17,299 bases of DNA from Lachnospiraceae bacterium (GTDB taxonomy: Bacteria > Bacillota > Clostridia > Lachnospirales > Lachnospiraceae). The stretch covers positions 1 through 17,299 of the forward strand of contig CAADSM010000084.1 in assembly GCA_900751785.1 (NCBI GenBank), read 5' to 3'. The position numbers and the translations under genes were made by a program. The stretch's first letter is position 1, and every line of letters begins with the position of its first letter. The notes under the pieces are model-generated. The model made no database searches, was not told the DNA's origin, and saw nothing but the letters and a program-made list of their open reading frames with translations. Positions 1-7,590 of this stretch are shown piece by piece.

Positions 1-66
1 AACCGCCGTATGCCGAACGGCATGTACGGTGGTGTGAGAGGGGAGAGAAAATCTCCCCTACTCGAT
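1..66 (+). mobile_element. Group II intron 3' end (domains V and VI), class C-like
   Basis: This is the ribozyme tail of a self-splicing retroelement; the rest of the intron and any reverse transcriptase lie left of the window. Domain V folds from bases 2-33: a lower stem 2-9 pairs with 26-33, a two-base bulge GT sits at 24-25, and an upper stem 10-14 pairs with 19-23. The catalytic triad position reads CGC (4-6), with G5 facing T30 as the expected G-U wobble. CGC rather than AGC is known from group IIC introns such as that of Oceanobacillus iheyensis. Domain VI follows: GAG 36-38 pairs with CTC 61-63, and bases 39-46 pair with 52-59 around a GAAAA loop. A60 is bulged as the lariat branch point. 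The intron probably ends in AT at 65-66, six bases past the branch. The class C assignment rests mainly on the triad and is less certain than the group II call. Confidence 0.85.
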
Positions 67-80
67 GCAAATGGCTTCAG

Positions 81-698
81 TTAATATATCGTAAGAAGTT
101 CAGACAATGCCTTGATCCGCACCTCCGCGTCAGGAACCTCTCCGAATCCGTATTCCGCGAATACAAAAGGGACTCCCGCATCGCGGCAGGCGTCCGCATC
201 ACCCTGTGTGTCGCCCACATATACCACATCCTTGAGAGCGTTTCTTTCCATGAGTTTCAGGATCGTCTGGCTCTTCGGAGTCTGTGTTTCCCCAAAACAG
301 AGATGGTCTTTGATATAAGGTCCGAGGCCGGATGCGTTCAGCATTGCTTCGATGTACCCGCACTGGCAGTTGCTGACGATGAAAAGCGGGTATCTCTCGG
401 AAAGCTTCTTTACCGTATCCACAACTCCGTCGTACATTCTGCCGGGATGTGTCTCGAGATAACGGTTTTCATAGTCAAAGCAGATCTGGATAAAGTTCAT
501 CCGTTCCTCCTCGGAAAGAGAGGGGAAGAGTGCATCGGCGATCTCGGTCATTGTCTTTCCGAAGAGTCCCTGAAGGATCTCTCCGTCTATTGTAAGGTCA
601 AGTGATGAATTTTCACGGATCGCAAGATTCCAGGAGTCAGCCACAGAATCTGTGGAATCCCAGAGTGTTCCGTCAACGTCAAAAATAATTCCGTCCAT
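81..698 (-). CDS. HAD-superfamily hydrolase (phosphoglycolate phosphatase-like)
   Basis: A 205-residue cytosolic haloacid-dehalogenase-fold phosphatase, likely acting on a small phosphorylated metabolite. Motif I is FDVDGTLWD, with nucleophile Asp7 and acid/base Asp9. Motif II is the Ser of IVSN near residue 115, motif III the Lys of TPKSQT, and motif IV is GDTQGD. The helical cap between motifs I and II is the type seen in the Gph/PGMB subfamily. The frame extends upstream to 740, but the start at 698 is preferred: it opens directly on motif I and is preceded on its strand by an AAGGAG ribosome binding site seven bases away. The gene is transcribed away from polA. Its 3' end abuts a group II intron, and no terminator of its own is visible in the 14 bases between. 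The true substrate cannot be read from sequence. Confidence 0.85.
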   Translation of the reverse strand: MDGIIFDVDGTLWDSTDSVADSWNLAIRENSSLDLTIDGEILQGLFGKTMTEIADALFPSLSEEERMNFIQICFDYENRYLETHPGRMYDGVVDTVKKLSERYPLFIVSNCQCGYIEAMLNASGLGPYIKDHLCFGETQTPKSQTILKLMERNALKDVVYVGDTQGDADACRDAGVPFVFAEYGFGEVPDAEVRIKALSELLTIY

Positions 699-730
699 AA
701 TATATCTCCTTAATAAACTTAAGTGTTCAC

Positions 731-759
731 AGTATACCAAAAAGACGTAAGGGAGACAA
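731..759 (-). promoter_or_regulatory. Sigma-A promoter for the HAD phosphatase gene
   Basis: Read on the minus strand, TTGTCT (754-759) and TATACT (731-736) are separated by exactly 17 bases. Transcription would start near 724, about 26 bases before the start codon. It lies back to back with the polA promoter. Confidence 0.7.
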
Positions 760-781
760 TATGGATTCGGAAAATCATCCT

Positions 782-809
782 TTAAAAAACATTACTTTTA
801 GTGTATACT
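782..809 (+). promoter_or_regulatory. Probable sigma-A promoter for polA
   Basis: TATACT at 804-809 is a good -10 box, 16 bases after a weak -35 candidate TTAAAA at 782-787. The implied leader before the polA start codon is about 80 bases. The -35 box is the uncertain part. Confidence 0.5.
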
Positions 810-894
810 GGATTAATGCGAAAGAGAACGAGATAGTTATATTATGATTTGTGCCTTCCGCGGCATGACGGAGGGAGAAGGAGACGCTTACAAA

Positions 895-3510
895 ATGAGA
901 GAAAAAATTGTTCTGATCGACGGCCACAGCATACTGAACCGTGCGTTCTACGGAGTGCCTGACCTGACCAATTCGGAAGGACTCCACACGAACGCGGTCT
1001 ATGGTTTCCTGAATATTATGTTCAAAGTCCTGGACGAGGAAAAACCGGAATATCTGACCGTCACATTCGACGTGCATGCGCCCACATTCCGTCACAGGAT
1101 GTTTGCCGACTATAAGGGTACGAGGAAGCCGATGGCGGAAGAGCTGCGGCAGCAGGTTCCTGTCATCAAGGACGTCTTAAAGGCTATGGGGATCGAGATC
1201 ATAGAGAAGGAAGGGCTGGAGGCAGACGACCTTCTTGGGACGATCTCGTGCATGTGTGAGGAGAAGGGGATGGATGTGTCCATTATATCAGGAGACAGGG
1301 ACACTTTGCAGCTTGCGACAGAGCATGTGAAGATCCGCATCCCGAAGACGAAGCAGGGCAGGACCGAGGTAGAGGACTATAATGCCGCAGACGTGGTTGA
1401 AAAATACGGTGTGACGCCGAAGGAATTTATCGACGTCAAGGCGCTGATGGGAGACGCATCAGATAATATCCCCGGAGTTCCCGGAGTGGGTGAGAAGACA
1501 GCGACGAAGATCATACAGCAGTATCAGTCGATCGAGAATGCCTATGAGCATGCAGACGAGCTGAAGCCGCCGAGGGCCAGCAAGAATCTGAAGGAGTTCT
1601 GGGAGCAGGCGAAGATGAGCAAGGTCCTGGCGACGATCGAGACCCATGCGGACATTGCCTTCGACGTCGAGAAGGCAAGGATGGGAGAACTCTACACCAA
1701 GGAAGCGTATGAGCTCTTTCAGCGGCTTCAGTTTAAAAACATGCTGGGAAGGTTTGAGGCAGGGATCTCTGTCAATGAGATCGAGAAAAATTTTAAAGAG
1801 GTTACAGAACGCGCAGAGATCGAGAAAATCTTTGAAGAGGCCCGTCAGGCGCAGACTGCAGGCGCGGCATTTTCAAGAGATCCCGGAAATGTGCTCCCTC
1901 TGTTTGCACATCCCTCCGGCTTTGGGCGGATCGCGGTCGCATACGGAGCAGACAAGATCTTTTCTATCCCCTGCGATATGGATACAGATATGGATTATCT
2001 CTTTGGAGAGCTGTCTCGTCTGGCAGGGACTGTAAAGTGCTTTTCCATGTGCGGCCTGAAGGAATATCTCTCTTACCTTCCGGATGCAGACAGCGGCAGC
2101 AGCTTTGATGTGATTGTAGCCGCATATCTCCTGAACCCGCTGAAGAGCGATTATGATTATGAGGCTGTGGCAAGGGAGCAGCTTGGTCTCCTTGTTGACG
2201 AGAATATGGATCAGGCGGCAAAGGCATGCTATGAGGCATATACTGCATATGCCGCGGCCCCCGTTTTGAAGAAGAAGCTCAAGGAGAGCGGAATGGACCG
2301 GCTTTTCTTTGAAATCGAGATGCCGCTTGTCTTCACTTTGTACGATATGGAGCAGGCAGGGGTGAAGGTCGAGGCGGAGGCGCTGAAAGCCTACGGAGAC
2401 CAGCTCGGCATAAGGCTCGTGGAGCTGGAAAAAGAGATCTATGAGATGGCAGGAGAAGAGTTTAACATCAATTCTCCGAAGCAGCTCGGCGTGCTCCTCT
2501 TTGACAAGCTGGGCATGCCTCATGCGAAGAAGACGAAGACGGGATATTCCACAGCGGCGGATGTTCTGGATAAGCTTGCCCCCGATTATCCCATTGTGGC
2601 GAAGATCCTGGAGTACCGTCAGCTCGCGAAGCTGAAATCTACTTATGCGGACGGACTTGCCGGGTTCATCGGAGCGGACGGGCGCATCCACGGAAAGTTC
2701 AACCAGACGATCACGGCAACGGGCAGGATCAGCAGCACAGAGCCTAATCTCCAGAATATTCCGGTCAGGATGGAGCTGGGAAGGCTGATCCGCAAGGTGT
2801 TCGTGCCGAAGGAGGGCTGCGTGTTCGTGGATGCCGACTATTCCCAGATCGAACTGCGCATCCTGGCCCATTGTTCTGGGGATGAGCAGCTCATCCAGGC
2901 GTACAGGGAAGCGAGGGATATCCATCGTATGACGGCCTCCCAGGTATTCCACACACCGTTTGACGAGGTCACTGACCTGCAGAGGAGAAATGCGAAGGCG
3001 GTCAACTTTGGTATCGTGTATGGCATCAGTTCCTTCGGGCTCAGCCAGGACCTCAGTATCACCCGCAAGGAGGCGGCGCAGTATATCGAGCATTATTTCG
3101 AGACCTATCCCGGTATCAAAAAATTTCTCGACGATGCAGTGGCGCACGCGAAGGAGAAAGGATATGCGGTCACCCTCTTCGGAAGGCGCAGACCAGTCCC
3201 GGAACTGAAGTCCAGCAATTTCATGCAGCGCAGCTTCGGCGAGCGTGTGGCTATGAATGCGCCGATCCAGGGAACTGCGGCAGATATCATCAAGATCGCC
3301 ATGATCGGGGTGAGCGGTGAGCTGAAGAAACGGAATATGAAGTCCCGCCTGATCCTCCAGGTCCACGATGAGCTGCTGATCGAGGCGGACGAGTCGGAAG
3401 TAGAGGAAGTAAAAGCGATCCTGAAAGACCAGATGGAGCATGCAGCGGAGCTGTCGGTCCCTCTGATCGCAGACATGCATACAGGACGAAACTGGTATGA
3501 GGCAAAGTGA
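895..3510 (+). CDS. polA: DNA polymerase I
   Basis: An 871-residue family A DNA polymerase for Okazaki-fragment maturation and repair synthesis. Residues 1 to about 290 form the 5'-3' nuclease (flap endonuclease) domain: LIDGHSILNRAFYG at the start, EADDLLGT, SGDRDTLQL and the helix-hairpin-helix region GVPGVGEKTA. Residues ~300-480 are a 3'-5' exonuclease-like fold that appears to lack the catalytic DxE, so proofreading is probably absent, as in Bacillus and Thermus Pol I. The polymerase domain has motif A DYSQIELR with metal-binding Asp648 and steric-gate Glu653. Motif B carries Arg697, Lys701, Phe705 and Tyr709. Motif C is HDE (824-826). Phe705 is the Phe that disfavours dideoxynucleotides. 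The start at 895 is chosen because the protein proper begins MREKIVLIDG and AAGGAG lies 11 bases upstream; an in-frame ATG at 844 has no ribosome binding site. It heads an operon with coaE. Confidence 0.97.
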   Translation: MREKIVLIDGHSILNRAFYGVPDLTNSEGLHTNAVYGFLNIMFKVLDEEKPEYLTVTFDVHAPTFRHRMFADYKGTRKPMAEELRQQVPVIKDVLKAMGIEIIEKEGLEADDLLGTISCMCEEKGMDVSIISGDRDTLQLATEHVKIRIPKTKQGRTEVEDYNAADVVEKYGVTPKEFIDVKALMGDASDNIPGVPGVGEKTATKIIQQYQSIENAYEHADELKPPRASKNLKEFWEQAKMSKVLATIETHADIAFDVEKARMGELYTKEAYELFQRLQFKNMLGRFEAGISVNEIEKNFKEVTERAEIEKIFEEARQAQTAGAAFSRDPGNVLPLFAHPSGFGRIAVAYGADKIFSIPCDMDTDMDYLFGELSRLAGTVKCFSMCGLKEYLSYLPDADSGSSFDVIVAAYLLNPLKSDYDYEAVAREQLGLLVDENMDQAAKACYEAYTAYAAAPVLKKKLKESGMDRLFFEIEMPLVFTLYDMEQAGVKVEAEALKAYGDQLGIRLVELEKEIYEMAGEEFNINSPKQLGVLLFDKLGMPHAKKTKTGYSTAADVLDKLAPDYPIVAKILEYRQLAKLKSTYADGLAGFIGADGRIHGKFNQTITATGRISSTEPNLQNIPVRMELGRLIRKVFVPKEGCVFVDADYSQIELRILAHCSGDEQLIQAYREARDIHRMTASQVFHTPFDEVTDLQRRNAKAVNFGIVYGISSFGLSQDLSITRKEAAQYIEHYFETYPGIKKFLDDAVAHAKEKGYAVTLFGRRRPVPELKSSNFMQRSFGERVAMNAPIQGTAADIIKIAMIGVSGELKKRNMKSRLILQVHDELLIEADESEVEEVKAILKDQMEHAAELSVPLIADMHTGRNWYEAK

Positions 3511-3514
3511 CGAG

Positions 3515-4093
3515 ATGAAAGTACTTGGGATCACAGGGGGCGTAGGCTCCGGGAAAAGCGAGATATTAAAGTATTTAAAAGAAGAGTACGGCGCGGCGGT
3601 GTGCCAGATGGACGAGACGGCGAGAGAACTGCAGCGCAGCGGGACGGAATGCTTTCGGAAGATCGTGGAGGCGTTCGGCTCCGGGATCGTCGGCGGAGAC
3701 GGGGAGCTCGACAGGAGGAAGTTAGGAGAGCGGGTCTTCTCTGATCCGGAGGAGCTGCGGCTGCTCAACAGCATCGTCCACCCGGAAGTACTCCGGTGTG
3801 TGCAGGAAGACATTGAAGCGCACGCGGCGGCGGGGATAGAACTCTATGTGCTGGAGGCTGCCCTCCTTCCGGAAGTGGGGCGCGGGCTCTGCGACGAGCT
3901 CTGGTACATCTATGTGCCGGAAGAAGTGCGCCGGGAGCGGCTGAAGGCCTCCCGGCAGTATACTGACGGGAAGATCACGGACATGATCGCGTCCCAGCCT
4001 TCGGAGGAGGACTTCCGGGAGGCGTGCACTGCGGTCATTGACAATGGCGGTCCGTTTGAAAATACACAGAGACAAATAGGAGACAGATTATGA
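3515..4093 (+). CDS. coaE: Dephospho-CoA kinase
   Basis: A 192-residue enzyme that phosphorylates the 3'-hydroxyl of dephospho-CoA with ATP, the last step of coenzyme A synthesis in the cytosol. It opens with the P-loop GGVGSGKS (residues 8-15). The substrate-binding DxD motif typical of the family reads QMD (31-33), keeping only the second acidic residue, Asp33. A lid-like segment RRERLKASRQ follows near residue 135. The start codon lies four bases after the polA stop and has only a weak Shine-Dalgarno, so translation is probably coupled to polA. An in-frame ATG at 3497, inside polA, would add six residues and cannot be excluded. The stop codon overlaps the next gene's start (ATGA). Nearby pta consumes acetyl-CoA, but no direct link is implied. 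Confidence 0.92.
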   Translation: MKVLGITGGVGSGKSEILKYLKEEYGAAVCQMDETARELQRSGTECFRKIVEAFGSGIVGGDGELDRRKLGERVFSDPEELRLLNSIVHPEVLRCVQEDIEAHAAAGIELYVLEAALLPEVGRGLCDELWYIYVPEEVRRERLKASRQYTDGKITDMIASQPSEEDFREACTAVIDNGGPFENTQRQIGDRL

Positions 4094-4887
4094 GAATGTG
4101 CAGCATTGCCAGCGGAAGCAGCGGCAACTGTATCTATGTGGGAAGCGACGACACGCATCTGCTCGTGGATACAGGGATCAGTAAGAAAAGGATAGAAGAA
4201 GGACTGCGGGAGCTTGAGATCAAAGGGGAAGAGCTGAACGGCATCCTGATCACTCACGAGCATTCAGACCATATCCAGGGACTCGGGGTGTTCAGCAGGA
4301 AATACGAGGTTCCGATCTATGCGACGCCGGGAACCATCGAGGGGATCCGGAGCTATTCGGGACTTGGAAAGCTCCCTGAGGGGCTGCTCCATCCGATACA
4401 TACGGACGAGCCGTTTGTGCTCGGAGACATCACGGTCAATCCCTTCCGAATCTCCCATGATGCCAATGAGCCGGCGGGATACCGCCTGAACTGCGGGACA
4501 AAATCCGTCGCCGTTGCCACGGATCTGGGAAAGTACGATGCATATACGGTTTCCTGCCTTAAGGATCTGGATGCGGTCCTCCTCGAGGCGAACCACGATA
4601 TCCATATGCTCGAGGTAGGAGCTTATCCCTACTATCTGAAGCAGCGTATCCTGGGAGATAAAGGGCATCTGTCAAATGAATTGTCAGGACAGCTCCTTTG
4701 TGATATACTACATGATAATTTGAAACATATCGTCCTTGGGCATCTGAGCAAGGAGAACAATTATGCAAGGCTTGCCTACGAGACGGTAAAGCTGGAGGTC
4801 ACTCTGGCGGACAATGACTATAAAGGCGAGGATCTGGACATGTTTGTCGCGAATCGGGATTCCGTTTCGGATATCATCACGGTCTGA
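4090..4887 (+). CDS. MBL-fold metallo-hydrolase, WalJ/YycJ-like
   Basis: A 265-residue metallo-beta-lactamase-fold protein, probably a two-metal phosphodiesterase or nuclease. The family signature HEHSDH gives His56, His58, Asp60 and His61. Further metal ligands are likely His123 (in ISHDA), Asp145 (in ATDLG) and His218 (in LGHLS). The opening SIASGSSGNCIYV is typical of the YycJ/WalJ group; in Bacillus that gene sits in the walRK operon and has been linked to DNA metabolism. Here it follows coaE with a four-base ATGA overlap and has AGGAG at 4078-4082, so it belongs to the polA-coaE transcription unit. That neighbourhood fits a DNA repair or replication role, but this is inference. No signal peptide or membrane segment is visible. 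Confidence 0.88.
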   Translation: MRMCSIASGSSGNCIYVGSDDTHLLVDTGISKKRIEEGLRELEIKGEELNGILITHEHSDHIQGLGVFSRKYEVPIYATPGTIEGIRSYSGLGKLPEGLLHPIHTDEPFVLGDITVNPFRISHDANEPAGYRLNCGTKSVAVATDLGKYDAYTVSCLKDLDAVLLEANHDIHMLEVGAYPYYLKQRILGDKGHLSNELSGQLLCDILHDNLKHIVLGHLSKENNYARLAYETVKLEVTLADNDYKGEDLDMFVANRDSVSDIITV

Positions 4888-4915
4888 TCATTCTGGCTGA
4901 ACAGGAGGAAAAAAG

Positions 4916-5188
4916 ATGAAGAAATGTATTGTTACGGTGCTTGGAAAAGATACGGTGGGCATTATCGCAAAGGTGTGTACCTATCTGGCGGAGAATGAGA
5001 TCAATATCCTTGATATTTCACAGACGATCGTACAGGGATATTTTAATATGATGATGATCGTGGATGTGACAGGGCTGAAGAAGGATTTTACTGTAGTGTG
5101 CGACGAGATGGAGCAGCTTGGACAGGAGATCGGCGTGAACATCCGCTGCCAGAGAGAAGAGATTTTTGAGAAAATGCACAGACTGTAA
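4916..5188 (+). CDS. ACT domain protein (UPF0237)
   Basis: A 90-residue protein consisting of a single ACT domain, the small ligand-binding module usually sensing amino acids. It starts KKCIVTVLGKDTVGIIAKV and has the ACT features: the DTVGI turn between strand 1 and helix 1, then NILDISQ and a MMMIVDV strand. It matches the UPF0237 family (GcvR-like). A strong AGGAGG (4902-4907) precedes the start. It lies 28 bases after the metallo-hydrolase gene and 99 bases before the UPF0210 gene, with no clear terminator or promoter between. ACT/UPF0210 pairs recur in other Firmicutes and in some archaea, which suggests the ACT protein regulates or partners the larger one. The ligand is unknown. Confidence 0.9.
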   Translation: MKKCIVTVLGKDTVGIIAKVCTYLAENEINILDISQTIVQGYFNMMMIVDVTGLKKDFTVVCDEMEQLGQEIGVNIRCQREEIFEKMHRL

Positions 5189-5287
5189 TATCGGCCGGAA
5201 ACCACCGGCGGGCCGGACACATGAGCCGCGGAGCGGATTCCGGCGCATCTCTGAGGTGAACAGTGAGAAGAATGTGAGGACAGAAAA

Positions 5288-6652
5288 ATGATAAATATGT
5301 ATGAAGTGTCAGAGACGAATAAGATGATCGAGCATGAGAACCTGGACGTGAGGACGATCACACTGGGGATCAGCCTGCTTGACTGTGTGGACTCTGATCT
5401 GGATGAATTGAACCGCAAGATCTATGAAAAGATCACGAAGCTGGCGGAGAACCTTGTCGCTACGGGACAGGAGATAGAGAAGGAATTTGGGATCCCGATC
5501 GTAAATAAAAGGATTTCCGTGACACCCATCTCTCTGGTCGGAGGCGCTGCCTGCAGGACACCGGAGGATTACGTGACGATCGCAAGGACTCTGGATAAGG
5601 CGGCTCACAAGGTGGGCGTGAACTTCATCGGCGGATACTCTGCGCTTGTCTCAAAGGCGATGACAAAAAGCGATGAGAACCTGATCCGCTCGATCCCTCA
5701 GGCGCTTGCGGAGACGGAGCGCATCTGCAGCTCTGTGAACGTAGGATCCACGAAGACGGGGATCAATATGGACGCGGTGCGGCTGTGCGGCGAGATCGTC
5801 AAGGCGACGGCAGAGGCGACGGCAGACAATGACTCCCTGGGATGTGCGAAGCTGGTGATCTTCTGTAACGCGCCGGATGACAATCCGTTCATGGCGGGAG
5901 CGTTCCTCGGCGTGACTGAGGCGGACGCTGTGATAAACGTCGGAGTCAGCGGACCGGGCGTTGTGAAGAAGGCTCTGGAGAAGGTACGCGGCAAAGGGTT
6001 CGAGGAGCTGTGTGAGACGATCAAGAAGACTGCCTTCAAGGTCACCCGTGTGGGGCAGCTTGTTGCAGGCGAGGCATCCGCGCGAATGGGCATCCCCTTC
6101 GGGATCGTAGACCTTTCCCTGGCTCCGACGCCGGATATCGGGGACAGTGTAGCAGAGATCCTGGAAGAGATCGGGCTGGAGAGAGTCGGAGCGCCGGGAA
6201 CGACGGCGGCCCTTGCGATGCTCAATGATCAGGTGAAGAAGGGCGGCGTTATGGCATCTTCCTATGTGGGCGGCTTGAGCGGAGCATTTATCCCGGTCAG
6301 CGAGGACCAGGGGATGATCGACGCGGTGAAAGCGGGATCCCTCACGCTGGAGAAGCTGGAGGCCATGACCTGTGTCTGCTCGGTGGGGCTTGATATGATC
6401 GCAATCCCGGGAAAGACATCGGCGGCAACGATCTCCGGCATCATCGCGGATGAGATGGCGATCGGAATGGTGAACCAGAAGACGACGGCGGTCCGTCTCA
6501 TCCCTGTGATCGGAAAAGATGTGGGCGATACGGCGGAGTTCGGAGGACTGCTCGGATATGCGCCGATCATGCCGGTCAACGAGTTCGGGTGCGATGCGTT
6601 TATCAGCAGAAAGGGAAGGATTCCCGCACCGATCCACAGTTTTAAGAATTAA
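5288..6652 (+). CDS. UPF0210 (COG2848, 'PFL family') protein of unknown function
   Basis: A 454-residue cytosolic protein of the UPF0210/DUF711 family. The start at 5288 fits the family's usual opening ([10 protein letters not shown]) and is preceded by GTGAGGA about nine bases upstream. Conserved-looking blocks include [39 protein letters not shown], the glycine-rich [12 protein letters not shown], and [20 protein letters not shown] near residue 330. Databases often call it 'PFL family', but I see no C-terminal glycyl-radical motif (RVxGY/F) and no pyruvate formate-lyase Cys-Cys pair, so that name should not be read as activity. Its ACT-domain partner lies directly upstream. Glycine-rich loops suggest binding of a nucleotide or other phosphorylated ligand, but no reaction can be assigned. 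Confidence 0.9.
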   Translation: MINMYEVSETNKMIEHENLDVRTITLGISLLDCVDSDLDELNRKIYEKITKLAENLVATGQEIEKEFGIPIVNKRISVTPISLVGGAACRTPEDYVTIARTLDKAAHKVGVNFIGGYSALVSKAMTKSDENLIRSIPQALAETERICSSVNVGSTKTGINMDAVRLCGEIVKATAEATADNDSLGCAKLVIFCNAPDDNPFMAGAFLGVTEADAVINVGVSGPGVVKKALEKVRGKGFEELCETIKKTAFKVTRVGQLVAGEASARMGIPFGIVDLSLAPTPDIGDSVAEILEEIGLERVGAPGTTAALAMLNDQVKKGGVMASSYVGGLSGAFIPVSEDQGMIDAVKAGSLTLEKLEAMTCVCSVGLDMIAIPGKTSAATISGIIADEMAIGMVNQKTTAVRLIPVIGKDVGDTAEFGGLLGYAPIMPVNEFGCDAFISRKGRIPAPIHSFKN

Positions 6653-6682
6653 GGAGCAGATAAGAAAACAATGGGATGAATA

Positions 6683-6701
6683 CGCCGGTATGAGACCGGC
6701 G
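6683..6701 (+). other. GC-rich hairpin just before the degV ribosome binding site
   Basis: CGCCGGT (6683-6689) and ACCGGCG (6695-6701) form a perfect 7-bp stem with loop ATGAG. It ends five bases before the GGAGAG Shine-Dalgarno of the next gene. There is no T-tract, so it is not an intrinsic terminator. It could be an mRNA processing or stability element, or it could limit ribosome access. Its function is inferred. Confidence 0.5.
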
Positions 6702-6715
6702 GAATGGAGAGTTTT

Positions 6716-7573
6716 ATGAGTAAAACAGCGATCGTAACAGACAGTAACAGCGGAATTACCCAGAGCAGAGGGAAGAAGCTGGGCATCTATGTCCTTCCGA
6801 TGCCTTTCTTTATCGATGGGGAGCTTTTTCTGGAAGATATCTCTCTTACCCAGGAACAGTTTTATGAGCGGCTGGGCGCGGATTCGGATATCTCTACCTC
6901 ACAGCCTTCTCCGGGAGATGTGATGGAACTGTGGGAGAAGCTTCTCAAAGAGTATGACGAGATCGTCCACATTCCGATGTCAAGCGGGCTGAGCAACAGC
7001 TGTGATACGGCAGTCTCGATCGCGGAAGAATACGGCGGAAGGGTCCAGGTCGTGAATAATCAGAGGATCTCCGTCACGCAGGAGCAGTCGGTCTATGACG
7101 CCATGACACTGAGGGACCGGGGCATGTCCGCCAGAGAGATACGAGAGGTGCTGGAGCGGGAAAAATTCCAGTCGAGTATCTATATTACCGTGGATACACT
7201 CAAGTACCTGAAGAAAGGCGGCAGAGTTACCCCCGCGGCAGCGGCTGTCGGGACTGTTCTGAACCTGAAGCCGGTTCTGCAGATCCAGGGCGAGAAGCTG
7301 GACGCCTTTGCCAAGGTCAGGGGCTGGAAGGCTGCAAAAAGGACGATGCTGAATGCCATAGAAAAAGATCTTACAGGGCGTTTTGCGGATGTGAAGGACG
7401 ATATGGTCCTGGGTATGGCTTATACCTGCAGCAGTGAAGAGGCGCAGGAGTGGAAACAGGAGATTACGGAGAGGTTCCCTGGATATGAGATCGTGGAAGG
7501 ACCGCTCTCTCTGAGCGTGGCCTGCCATATCGGACCGGGAGCGATGGCAGTCACATGTATGAAAAAGATCTGA
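6716..7573 (+). CDS. DegV family protein, FakB-like fatty acid-binding protein
   Basis: A 285-residue two-domain DegV protein. Family members such as FakB hold a fatty acid while the kinase FakA phosphorylates its carboxylate, giving acyl-phosphate for phospholipid synthesis. Visible family blocks are IVTDSNSGIT at the N-terminus, STSQPSPGD with Thr61, PMSSGLSNS, TLKYLKKGGRV with Arg170, LKPVL, and CHIGPGA with His271. Thr61, Arg170 and His271 sit where FakB proteins bind the fatty acid carboxylate. The start at 6716 is chosen because it gives the usual MSKTAIVTDS opening with GGAGAG just upstream; an ATG at 6704 would place that Shine-Dalgarno inside the gene. No fakA is present here. The acyl chain it carries cannot be read from sequence. 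Its stop codon lies inside a terminator hairpin shared with convergent tmcAL. Confidence 0.9.
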   Translation: MSKTAIVTDSNSGITQSRGKKLGIYVLPMPFFIDGELFLEDISLTQEQFYERLGADSDISTSQPSPGDVMELWEKLLKEYDEIVHIPMSSGLSNSCDTAVSIAEEYGGRVQVVNNQRISVTQEQSVYDAMTLRDRGMSAREIREVLEREKFQSSIYITVDTLKYLKKGGRVTPAAAAVGTVLNLKPVLQIQGEKLDAFAKVRGWKAAKRTMLNAIEKDLTGRFADVKDDMVLGMAYTCSSEEAQEWKQEITERFPGYEIVEGPLSLSVACHIGPGAMAVTCMKKI

Positions 7574-7590
7574 ATCCGTGGATTCAGATC
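7562..7590 (-). terminator. Terminator shared by convergent degV and tmcAL
   Basis: GATCTGAATCC (7567-7577) and GGATTCAGATC (7580-7590) are perfect inverted repeats, 10-11 bp with a 2-4 base loop. On the minus strand the hairpin is followed by TTTTT (7562-7566), a standard intrinsic terminator for tmcAL. On the plus strand only TT follows, so it would stop degV transcripts less well. Both stop codons lie inside the stem. Confidence 0.75.

Noticed and set aside
844..894. Longer polA start at the in-frame ATG 844
   Set aside because: No Shine-Dalgarno before it, and the extra 17 residues are not typical of the family.
1873..3813. A 646-codon open frame antisense to polA and coaE
   Set aside because: It overlaps well-supported catalytic motifs of polA, has low-complexity Arg/His/Leu-rich translation and no ribosome binding site. 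It is a by-product of codon bias.
5189..5287. Terminator between the ACT and UPF0210 genes
   Set aside because: GCCGG (5194-5198) and CCGGC (5205-5209) give only a 5-bp stem with no T-tract, so transcription probably continues.
5651..6637. A 328-codon open frame antisense to the UPF0210 gene
   Set aside because: Arg/His/Asp-rich shadow translation, no ribosome binding site, and the plus-strand gene is clearly conserved.
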